A DNA stretch of 12,838 nucleotides, taken from contig VSOA01000085.1 of NCBI GenBank assembly GCA_009774585.1, positions 1-12,838 of the forward strand, given 5' to 3'. This document shows positions 1-7,412 of the stretch, piece by piece. The stretch comes from Lachnospiraceae bacterium (GTDB lineage Bacteria > Bacillota > Clostridia > Lachnospirales > Lachnospiraceae). The position numbers and the translations under genes are program-made. The notes under the pieces were generated by a model. The model worked only from the letters and a program-made list of their open reading frames with translations, made no database searches and was not told the origin of the DNA. The stretch's first letter is position 1. The number at the start of each line of letters is the position of its first letter.

Positions 1-54
1 CAAACTTCTTTTCCTGCATGATATTCTGTTGTCAATTTTCGGTTGGAATCTCAT
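1..54 (-). CDS. Probable ABC transporter permease, N-terminal 18 codons only (cut by window edge)
   Basis: An ATG overlaps the stop codon of the ABC ATPase gene in the four-base ATGA arrangement (bases 54 to 51), and the frame stays open to the window edge. It encodes 18 residues beginning MRFQPKIDNRIS and ending in a basic stretch (RKRSL). ATGA overlaps are typical of translationally coupled subunits, and a MacB/BceA-type ATPase is nearly always followed by its FtsX-like permease, whose first transmembrane helix usually follows a short basic N-terminus. No membrane segment is visible yet, so the permease identity rests on context alone. No strong Shine-Dalgarno precedes this ATG, which fits coupling to the upstream gene. 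An alternative ATG at 19-17 is in another frame and is less well placed. Confidence 0.5.
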   Translation of the reverse strand, partial: MRFQPKIDNRISCRKRSL

Positions 55-713
55 TCATTGAGATTCCGAGAAGTTATCATATACAATATCCGATCTGCAA
101 GCTGCGCCAATTCCTGATTGTGGGTAATCATCACAAGCGTCCGGTGGTAAAGATGCGCCGTCATCTTCAAAAGTCCCGCCACATTCTGCCCGTTACGCGA
201 ATCAAGATTTCCCGTAGGCTCGTCGGCCAGTATGACCGACGGCTTGGAGATAAGCGCTCTGGCGATCGCCGTCCTCTGCTGCTGCCCTCCGGAAAGCGCC
301 GCCGGATAAACCTGCATCTTCTCTTCCAGTCCCAATAGATTTACAATCTCCGCAAGAAGCCCATGGTCGACTACAGAGCCGTCCAAATCCAAAGGAAATA
401 GGATGTTCTCCTTCACCGTCAGAGTCGGCACCAGATTATAGTTCTGGAAGATAAACCCTATCTTCTTACGGCGAAAAACTGCAAGCTGCTCTTCCCGCAG
501 ACCTGCAAGATTCACACCGTCCACCGTCACTTCCCCTTCTGTCGGTATATCGAGACCTCCTATGATATTGAGAAGCGTCGTCTTCCCACTGCCCGATGCG
601 CCGACGATGGCTGCAAACTCTCCTCTTGCGACGTCAAGATCGATACCGTCGAGAGCTTTCACCTGACTATTGCCGCGCCCGTAATATTTCTTAAGGTTTC
701 GAACCGTAATCAT
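51..713 (-). CDS. ABC transporter ATP-binding protein, MacB/LolD/BceA-like
   Basis: This 220-residue protein is a single ABC ATPase domain that would energise a partner permease at the inner face of the membrane. Visible motifs are Walker A GASGSGKT (38-45), Q-loop Gln90, signature LSGGQQQR (140-147), Walker B VILADE (160-165), D-loop NLD (169-171) and H-loop His198. The length and the sequence around GGLDIPTEG and FQNYNLVPTLTV are typical of the MacB/LolD/BceA group, which partners FtsX-like permeases in antimicrobial peptide export or resistance and in lipoprotein or cell-wall functions. It begins 27 nt after the DegV-fusion kinase, with a moderate AGAAG ribosome site 7 nt before ATG. The C-terminus is short: after ADRIL the usual acidic/glycine tail is replaced by YMITSRNLNE before the stop. 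Family assignment is secure; the transported substrate is unknown, and the link to a two-component system upstream suggests an envelope-stress or peptide-resistance role. Confidence 0.93.
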   Translation of the reverse strand: MITVRNLKKYYGRGNSQVKALDGIDLDVARGEFAAIVGASGSGKTTLLNIIGGLDIPTEGEVTVDGVNLAGLREEQLAVFRRKKIGFIFQNYNLVPTLTVKENILFPLDLDGSVVDHGLLAEIVNLLGLEEKMQVYPAALSGGQQQRTAIARALISKPSVILADEPTGNLDSRNGQNVAGLLKMTAHLYHRTLVMITHNQELAQLADRILYMITSRNLNE

Positions 714-740
714 ATACGTACTTCTTTCTCCAATCCTGAC

Positions 741-3431
741 TTACTCTTCTTTGTCCTTGCGCACAAACATCAGACCAAACACTCCCACGCCGCAATTACT
801 TGATACTGTCGCGGAAGCTTTCTGGGTGATGACTCTGTCAAAACGCACATATTTCTTCACTTCTTCCAGTATTTCCTCAATTTGATGCATCGAACAGCCT
901 GCGTAAGTAAGGAAAAGAATACTTGGATCTATCTGTTTACTGTGATGAAGCAGATTCTTCACATATCTGCGGCGTACACGGGTCATATTGCCGGTCTCAA
1001 TCTTCCAGAGCTTCAGTTCATTCTGAGACATACGCAGAACCGGATGCAGATTCAATGCACTGCAAACTTTGTGCACCGACGCGCTGACCTTCCCGTTGCG
1101 ATAGAGAGCCGCCGTACTCGGTACAAGGAAATTAGAACATATTCTCTCACGCATCCCGTCTAACGCTTCGCATATCTGATCAACATCTTTTCCCTCTTCC
1201 GCCATGACAGCCGCATATAATACCATAAGCCCGTGTCCGCTGCTGATATGCGACGAATCCAATATCGTGACGTTATCAAAACTCTTGCTCGCCTGCAGCG
1301 CATTCGGATATGCGCCGCTTAAATCTGTTGTCGCCGTAATATGGATCACATGTTCCGCCGACTCTAACGTATCCGCAAAGAAATATTCATATTCCGCGGG
1401 CGGCGCCGTGGATGAATGCGTATAATTTCCTTCTGTCTGCAAATAATTCAACAGACTGTCGGAAGAAACCTCAAAGAGATCACAGAAACGCCCCTCTTTC
1501 GTATGGACATAACAATACATCAGCCTGATCTGATACTTCTCCAGCAGATTCTTAGGCAGATCGCAGATGCAGTCCGCTGTGATGGCAATTTTCCGCTTCC
1601 TTGTGCTGGTCACGCGGTTAACCGCCGTCGCCTCTTCCGCCTCGTCTTCCTCTTCCTGCACTGTGTACTCAATCAGTTCCGGAGGCAGATACTTTAACAG
1701 ACTCGCCTCTAACAGCGCGGCGTTAATCGGTTTGGCAAGATATCCGTCGAACCCCATATTCTGATAGACCTGCTCGGCGTTTGTCATAACATTGGCAGTC
1801 AATGCGACAATCGGCGATTTCTGACAGAATCCTTTCGTCTGGGCACGCACTGCTTTCATTGTTTCCTCGCCATCCATGTCCGGCATCATATGATCCATCA
1901 AAATCACATGATATAGATTCTCCGCCGTCAGCTTCAGACACTCTCTGCCGCCGTCAGCCGTATCTATCTTGATTCCTGTACCCCGCAGCAGCTTGATTGC
2001 CACCATACGGTTCATATCATTGTCATCCACAACAAGCACTCTGGCGTCCGGCGCCGTAAAACTCTGCTTATATTTTGTGCGGTTATTAAGCTGTTTCTGC
2101 GCCGCAAAGTTGATCATACCGATAGGACGCACGTTGACGATTCTCTGTCTGACTTCTATCGTGAATGTGGAACCCTTATGATACACGCTGTCCACATAGA
2201 TTCTGCCACCCATCATCTCTATCAGCTGCTTGGAAATATTGAGTCCCAGTCCCGTTCCTTCGATATTACGATTCTCTCCCTCATCCACACGTTTGAAGGA
2301 ACTGAACAAATCGTCCAGACTCTCCTTGCGGATTCCCATACCGGTATCCGTCACGGAAACGCGCAGCAGAATCTGATCCGCTGCGACTCTCTCTCCCTTA
2401 GCCGTCAAGGTGACCGAACCTTCCGTTGTGTACTTGACTGCATTAGTCAATATATTTGTGACCACTTGCTTGATTCGTACCTCATCGCCGTAGAGCATAG
2501 ACGGAATTTCCGGATCAATGTCTACTTTGAATTCAAGTTCTTTCTCATGAGCGCGAATCCAGATCAGATTCACCAAATCGCTGAACATGGAACTGATCTC
2601 GTACTGCGCCGGTACAATCTCCATTTTGCCGGATTCCAGTTTGGATAAATCCAGAATATCATTAATGGTAGTGAGTAACATCTTACTGGCGTTTTGTATA
2701 TTGATGGCGTTCTCGGCAATCTCATCGGAAATATCTTCTCGAAGCGTCATTTCATTCAATCCGATGATCGTATTGATCGGCGTACGGATTTCATGGCTCA
2801 TGTTGGCAAAGAAAGCGTCCTTGGAGCGGGCAATCTGCTCGATTTCTTCTTTCTGTTTCTCCGCCAGTTTCTGTTCCTCATCATATGTACGCGCCTGAAT
2901 CTTCATCAGCAGACCAATGAAGCAGCTCACTACCACCATCGTAATATAGGAATCGGCAAAGCTGTATGTACGGCTCCCTATAGGAACTATATGAGGATAC
3001 CTGTACGCAAACCCATATGACACCAGAAAAGCAACAGCAGACATCAAGAATGTAATCACTAACTCTCTGCCGTCAAAAAGCAGGAATACATAGGAAAGCC
3101 CCAATACAAACCAGACCGGCGTACCGCTGTCCACACCGCCGCTCATAATGAAAATAAGCGGAAACAAAATGAGATTCGACGTGAATACAAGCAGCCTGAC
3201 CGCCTTCTTAATTTTACGCCTGTCATCTGCCATATAAAGCGCGATTCCGGATACGATACATAACGGTATGAGGGCATACAGTACTTCAAGCGCCGCCCCC
3301 AGTACAACGCGCCCCATTCCTATGATGGAGGCTGCGAATGCCAAGAGCAGAACAATTCTGATAAGTCTCGTCTGAAAATCCTCATTCTTATTCAGCAGAG
3401 ACCGCTTAAATTTACGTATTTTCCTGATCAT
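741..3431 (-). CDS. Membrane hybrid histidine kinase with receiver and C-terminal DegV (fatty-acid-binding) domain
   Basis: This is an 896-residue fusion. Residues 24-178 contain about six membrane helices, followed by a charged linker (181-204). The HisKA domain has MSHEIRTPIN with phospho-acceptor His213; the HATPase domain has N-box Asn330, DTGMG (362-366) and GTGLGL (392-397). A receiver follows (464-583) with acidic VVDD, phospho-acceptor Asp513 in LMDHMMPDMDG, and Lys567. After a Glu-rich linker (593-600), residues 613-896 match a full-length DegV/FakB domain: ITADCICDLP, SSTAPPAEY (673-681), TTDLSGAY (701-708), LDSSHISSGHG (724-734) and RNGKVS (778-783). DegV proteins bind fatty acids, so this is probably a lipid-responsive kinase (inference). 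I chose the ATG at 3431 because GGAGG lies 5 nt upstream; it overlaps the preceding gene by 20 nt. A longer reading from 3518 would add 29 residues without a comparable ribosome site. There is no Hpt domain and no DNA-binding output, so phosphate probably passes to another protein. Confidence 0.9.
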   Translation of the reverse strand: MIRKIRKFKRSLLNKNEDFQTRLIRIVLLLAFAASIIGMGRVVLGAALEVLYALIPLCIVSGIALYMADDRRKIKKAVRLLVFTSNLILFPLIFIMSGGVDSGTPVWFVLGLSYVFLLFDGRELVITFLMSAVAFLVSYGFAYRYPHIVPIGSRTYSFADSYITMVVVSCFIGLLMKIQARTYDEEQKLAEKQKEEIEQIARSKDAFFANMSHEIRTPINTIIGLNEMTLREDISDEIAENAINIQNASKMLLTTINDILDLSKLESGKMEIVPAQYEISSMFSDLVNLIWIRAHEKELEFKVDIDPEIPSMLYGDEVRIKQVVTNILTNAVKYTTEGSVTLTAKGERVAADQILLRVSVTDTGMGIRKESLDDLFSSFKRVDEGENRNIEGTGLGLNISKQLIEMMGGRIYVDSVYHKGSTFTIEVRQRIVNVRPIGMINFAAQKQLNNRTKYKQSFTAPDARVLVVDDNDMNRMVAIKLLRGTGIKIDTADGGRECLKLTAENLYHVILMDHMMPDMDGEETMKAVRAQTKGFCQKSPIVALTANVMTNAEQVYQNMGFDGYLAKPINAALLEASLLKYLPPELIEYTVQEEEDEAEEATAVNRVTSTRKRKIAITADCICDLPKNLLEKYQIRLMYCYVHTKEGRFCDLFEVSSDSLLNYLQTEGNYTHSSTAPPAEYEYFFADTLESAEHVIHITATTDLSGAYPNALQASKSFDNVTILDSSHISSGHGLMVLYAAVMAEEGKDVDQICEALDGMRERICSNFLVPSTAALYRNGKVSASVHKVCSALNLHPVLRMSQNELKLWKIETGNMTRVRRRYVKNLLHHSKQIDPSILFLTYAGCSMHQIEEILEEVKKYVRFDRVITQKASATVSSNCGVGVFGLMFVRKDKEE

Positions 3432-6270
3432 ACCTGCCTCCATTCCGGCTTTCTGCAATTTTCCCGTTCCAGTTATCCAATACATTGATGGCTTCGAGAA
3501 AATCAAACTCTTCCACATACTGCCTGATTTTAGCTGTCATCTCGCTCAAATTCGCCCCCTGATATGCATAAGGCGTCAACTGTTTCAAAATCTCCTCCAC
3601 GCCTTCATTCTCGAAGTTGTCAAGCTTCTCTCTCAACACCATAAACTGTTCCTTTAGCTGCTCAACCCTTATCTCCTGCACCGCCTCCTCTGTCTGAAGT
3701 TCAGGGGCGTGATATCCATCAGGATAAATAAAAGAATTATCGGCAAGCGCCTCCAGAAGTTCTTCGTGTTTCTTCATGAACTCCGCGTGATGTTCTAAGA
3801 TATATTCTATCCGGTTCTCCTTGCCCGCCATCTCCATGCCGAAGGCAAGTTCCGCCAGATCGTTTGCACCGATTCCTCTTGAGTTACTCTTGAGAGCATG
3901 TGCGGTAATCGCATAGTTCTTCCAGTTCTGCTCTTCAAACAACTGCTTAAGCTGGCTGCTCCGCCCCGCGCCCTGCGCATGATACATAGCGATGATCTCC
4001 CGCAGGCCCTCTCTGTCTCCGCAATACGAGATACCCTGCGAGATATTGATGCCCGCACGGGTAAGAGCCTCCAAGCCTTCTGCTTCCGGCGAGACCCCAG
4101 CCGTCGGCTGTTCCGTCTGAGCGTCCGTTCCGGAAAGCGCACTGTCTGTAACCGCGCGCGTCATATCATCGCCGGAATATGTCTTTTCTTCCTGTACCTG
4201 CCGTTCCACCTCTACCTGCTTCTGTTTCGGAATATAGCGCTGCAGCATCCTCTCCAATACGCTCAGTTCAATCGGTTTGGCGATAAAATCATCGAACCCT
4301 TCTTCCATAAACATTTCTCTTGCGCCGCCTATGGCATTCGCCGTAAAAGCAATCACCGGAAGTGTCTGGAAATATGTTCCCGGTTTCTGCCGTATCCTGT
4401 GCAGCGTCTCCACTCCATCCATATCGGGCATCATATGGTCTAAGAATACGCAGTCGTACTCCATACTGCCTAATTTGTCCAAGGCTTCCTGTCCGCCAAG
4501 CGCCATTACTACCTTAATTTGGTACGGGAGCAAAAGTCTTGCCATAACTTTCAGGTTCATGGCATTGTCATCCACTACGAGAACCTTCGCCTCCGGTGCA
4601 ACAAAACGATACCTCTTGTGATGCTCTTCATTTTGAAGCGCCTTCTCACCGTTTAGCACGGCCGCTATGGATAGCACGGTAAAAGGCTTATATATGCGAA
4701 GCATGTTGCTTCCGTTTTCCGGTTCCTGATCATAATCCAGTATGAGCACTACTTTAAGTTCCAAAGACGCCTTCTCAAAGAATTCTCTGTCCTCGCCGTA
4801 CTCTTCCCAACCGATAAAAATATGCGTATAATTCTCGTTCTCCATGCGCCGCTTCAATTCGGAAAGATTCCTGCAAACGCGGAACATAATGCCAAACTGC
4901 TCCGCCATATGATGCATACATTTCTCATACCCTTCTCTCACCACAGAGTAATCGTATTTATCCATATTGATATAACACGCAACGAAGATACGGCTCTTGT
5001 TTTTGATAGACACGATCGGCTTTTCGTCCAATACTTTCTGCGGAATTGTCATCCTGAATTCCGTCCCGTTCCCTAGTTCGCTCTCAACGCTGATAAAACC
5101 ACCCATATTACGCACTAACGCCTGTGTGATAGCAAGCCCTAAGCCAACACCGCCTTCTTCTCTGTTACGTCCGGAATTGACCTGACTGAAGCTGGCGAAA
5201 ATTTTCTCCAAATCTTCCTGTTTCATGCCGATACCGGAATCCTTAATGCTGACCATCAAGTTAATGCCATACTCTTCTTTCCGGCTTTTGATACGCAGAA
5301 TAATACCGCCTTCCTTCGTAAATTTGATGGCATTTTCTATCAGATTCATGACAATACGGCGAAACTTTTGTTCATCCCCGAGCAGATTACTAGGCAGATT
5401 CGCATCGCAGTCAACGATTAATTCGAGCTGTTTGCCATTCTCCAACGTCACTGCCATATTAATGATATCCGTAATCGTAGAAGTAATATTATAACTTTCC
5501 TCCGCCAGTTCCATCTTGCCGCTCTCCAGTTCGGAGAAATCCAGAATATTGCTGACTGTGGATAGAAGATTGCGCCCTGCCGTCTGAATATCTATAATAT
5601 CCCGTCTTACATTTACGGGAATATCCTCCTGCAATATCGCCTCGCTCATACCGCATACCGCATTGATCGGCGTACGGATTTCATGAGAAATATTTACCAT
5701 AAAATCGTCTTTACTCTTCTCAACGATTTCCAGTTCCCGTATATTATCAATTAACTGCTCATTGGTTTCCTGTCTGGTACGGATTGTAATCCATGTGACT
5801 AACGAAATCGCATAGGCTGATATGATGTGCAAAACAATACGCAGTATATCATTGGCTGACTCCGTCGTAATTGTCCGTAAGATAAATCCATGATAAGCAA
5901 TGATCACGGTTGTAAAGAAAACACCCAGATACACAATGTCGATGATACCGAAAATGCCGAGCAGAACAATCAAAGCAAGCATCGTAGAAAGCATGGAAGT
6001 AAAGCTGCTCGCCTGTATCGCATAAACGACAAAATTTACCCATGATATGACAGCCAGAAATTTTGCACGGTACATATAATTGCGATACCGCTTAAGATAC
6101 ACGATCCATCCCGCTGCAATCGTGCCGATTATGATTTCCTTGAAAATCAAATTCCATTCTAACAATATTGATGAGACAAACATAGAGAAGGAGAACGCCG
6201 TAAAAAAACCTAAGACAATCTGCTCCAGTTTTCTTCCCATCTTATCATTCTTAAACTGTCTCCCGTCCAA
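3412..6270 (-). CDS. Membrane hybrid histidine kinase with pseudo-receiver, receiver and Hpt domain
   Basis: This 952-residue BarA-like hybrid kinase has about six membrane helices in residues 17-164, with no obvious extracellular sensor domain. HisKA carries NISHEIRTPIN with His196; HATPase carries N-box Asn313, KDSGIGM (343-349) and GVGLGLA (374-380). Residues 427-542 look like a degenerate receiver: the acidic pocket reads VACYIN and the acceptor region IFIGWEEY, while the KPF motif (528-530) survives. A complete receiver follows (562-680; VVDDN, acceptor Asp611 in FLDHMMPDMDG, Lys665). An Hpt domain around 745-840 has AHALKSNSRGIGA with His791. The helical, acidic C-terminus (865-935) lacks a recognised motif. 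The start is TTG at 6270, with AAGG 9 nt upstream and 30 nt after the HD-GYP gene; an ATG at 6240 lacks a ribosome site. This is the only Hpt in the window, so it may serve the neighbouring kinase as well (inference). Confidence 0.92.
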   Translation of the reverse strand: MDGRQFKNDKMGRKLEQIVLGFFTAFSFSMFVSSILLEWNLIFKEIIIGTIAAGWIVYLKRYRNYMYRAKFLAVISWVNFVVYAIQASSFTSMLSTMLALIVLLGIFGIIDIVYLGVFFTTVIIAYHGFILRTITTESANDILRIVLHIISAYAISLVTWITIRTRQETNEQLIDNIRELEIVEKSKDDFMVNISHEIRTPINAVCGMSEAILQEDIPVNVRRDIIDIQTAGRNLLSTVSNILDFSELESGKMELAEESYNITSTITDIINMAVTLENGKQLELIVDCDANLPSNLLGDEQKFRRIVMNLIENAIKFTKEGGIILRIKSRKEEYGINLMVSIKDSGIGMKQEDLEKIFASFSQVNSGRNREEGGVGLGLAITQALVRNMGGFISVESELGNGTEFRMTIPQKVLDEKPIVSIKNKSRIFVACYINMDKYDYSVVREGYEKCMHHMAEQFGIMFRVCRNLSELKRRMENENYTHIFIGWEEYGEDREFFEKASLELKVVLILDYDQEPENGSNMLRIYKPFTVLSIAAVLNGEKALQNEEHHKRYRFVAPEAKVLVVDDNAMNLKVMARLLLPYQIKVVMALGGQEALDKLGSMEYDCVFLDHMMPDMDGVETLHRIRQKPGTYFQTLPVIAFTANAIGGAREMFMEEGFDDFIAKPIELSVLERMLQRYIPKQKQVEVERQVQEEKTYSGDDMTRAVTDSALSGTDAQTEQPTAGVSPEAEGLEALTRAGINISQGISYCGDREGLREIIAMYHAQGAGRSSQLKQLFEEQNWKNYAITAHALKSNSRGIGANDLAELAFGMEMAGKENRIEYILEHHAEFMKKHEELLEALADNSFIYPDGYHAPELQTEEAVQEIRVEQLKEQFMVLREKLDNFENEGVEEILKQLTPYAYQGANLSEMTAKIRQYVEEFDFLEAINVLDNWNGKIAESRNGGRYDQENT

Positions 6271-6300
6271 AGCAATCTACCTTACCCTTCTTCGTCTTCC

Positions 6301-7368
6301 CTAATTGATATCCAAAACTTCCTTTAACATCGGAAGCATCTCCATAAACACATCAATAATCACCGGATCAAACTGCGTGCCTTTTCCGTCTAACATAATC
6401 TGCATGATTTTCTCAATCGGACGTACCGGCGGTTTGTAGCAACGCTCCTCGTAAAGCGCGTCAAAGACATCCGCCACCGCCATAATCCGTGCGGCAAGCG
6501 GTATCTCCTCCTGCTTAAGTCCCGTAGGGTATCCCATCCCGTCCCACCGCTCATGATGGTACATGGCGATATCTTCCACAATCCGCACATAATGCTCGTC
6601 TTCCACATCTCCGATGATCATTTGGATAATCGTGCTGCTATGCACGGTATGCTGCTTCATGGTATCGAATTCTTCCGGCGTGAGTCTGCCGGGTTTTTGC
6701 AAAATAGAATCCGGAATCTTAATCTTGCCCACATCATGGAGCGGCGCCGCCTTGCACAAATCCTCTATGTATTCTTCCGTCAGTTCTTCCGTGAACAGAC
6801 TGCGTCTGCGCAGTTCATCGGCAATCATCCGCACATACATCTGTGTATTCTTGACATGCTTCCCGGTGCTTCCGTCCCTGCTCTCAATCAGATTTGCCAT
6901 ACCGACAATGACGGAATCCTGAATCTTGCTGATACGGCTGGAAGCCTCGATAATCTTGTCCGCCTGCTCTTTGACCATATTTTCCAAGTTGTGCCGATAC
7001 TGATCCAGTTCTATCGTCTTATCCACACGGCTAAGCAGAATATCCGGCACAAAGGGCTTAGTGACAAAGTCCATGGCGCCCATCTGGAAACATTTGACTT
7101 CCGTCTCCGCCAGATTATCCGCCGTCAGAAAGATGACCGGAATCGTCTTCGTCTCTTCCTGCCTCCTGAGCCTCTCCATCACCTCATATCCGTCCATATC
7201 CGGCATATTGATGTCTAACAGGATCAGCTCCGGGTGATGACTCTCCAGATATTTCAAGGCGCCCATACCGGAATTGGAAGCGGCAATACGGTAACGCGGC
7301 ATAAGAATTTTCTGCGCAAGCGCCAGATTCGTCTTGTCATCGTCCACAACCAGAATTGTATTTTTCAT
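6301..7368 (-). CDS. REC-HD-GYP response regulator, probable cyclic-di-GMP phosphodiesterase
   Basis: This 355-residue soluble response regulator has an N-terminal receiver (1-120; VVDDD, phospho-acceptor Asp52 in LLDINMPDMDG, Thr82, Lys104). A coiled linker (122-150) leads to an HD-GYP domain (about 150-350). The catalytic signatures are intact: His211-Asp212 in LHDVGKIKIPD, HHERWDGMGYP (271-281) with the full GYP triad, and AVADVFDAL with Asp300. Intact HD-GYP proteins hydrolyse cyclic-di-GMP, usually with a bound di-metal centre, so phosphorylation probably tunes c-di-GMP level. The ATG at 7368 has GGGAG 7 nt upstream. It lies between the two-component pair and the hybrid kinases, which makes it a candidate end point for their phosphorelay (inference). 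No GGDEF cyclase is present in the window. Confidence 0.93.
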   Translation of the reverse strand: MKNTILVVDDDKTNLALAQKILMPRYRIAASNSGMGALKYLESHHPELILLDINMPDMDGYEVMERLRRQEETKTIPVIFLTADNLAETEVKCFQMGAMDFVTKPFVPDILLSRVDKTIELDQYRHNLENMVKEQADKIIEASSRISKIQDSVIVGMANLIESRDGSTGKHVKNTQMYVRMIADELRRRSLFTEELTEEYIEDLCKAAPLHDVGKIKIPDSILQKPGRLTPEEFDTMKQHTVHSSTIIQMIIGDVEDEHYVRIVEDIAMYHHERWDGMGYPTGLKQEEIPLAARIMAVADVFDALYEERCYKPPVRPIEKIMQIMLDGKGTQFDPVIIDVFMEMLPMLKEVLDIN

Positions 7369-7412
7369 TGAATTCTCCCTTCGCCAAACTATCTGTTTCC
7401 AAGTTATTCTTA

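Noticed and set aside
1..19. ATG at 19-17 as the start of the downstream permease.
   Set aside because: It lacks a ribosome site and is in a different frame from the ATGA-coupled start at 54, which fits the usual ATPase-permease junction better.
3432..3518. N-terminal extension of the DegV-fusion kinase to position 3518.
   Set aside because: It would overlap the previous gene by 107 nt, adds no domain, and lacks the GGAGG site that stands 5 nt before the ATG at 3431.
6553..7218. A 221-codon open frame on the plus strand opposite the HD-GYP gene.
   Set aside because: It is an antisense shadow: no recognisable domain, no good ribosome site, and it overlaps a gene with intact catalytic motifs. 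The same holds for the other plus-strand frames opposite the kinases (for example 2178-2648 and 3898-4443) and for minus-strand frames opposite GH31.
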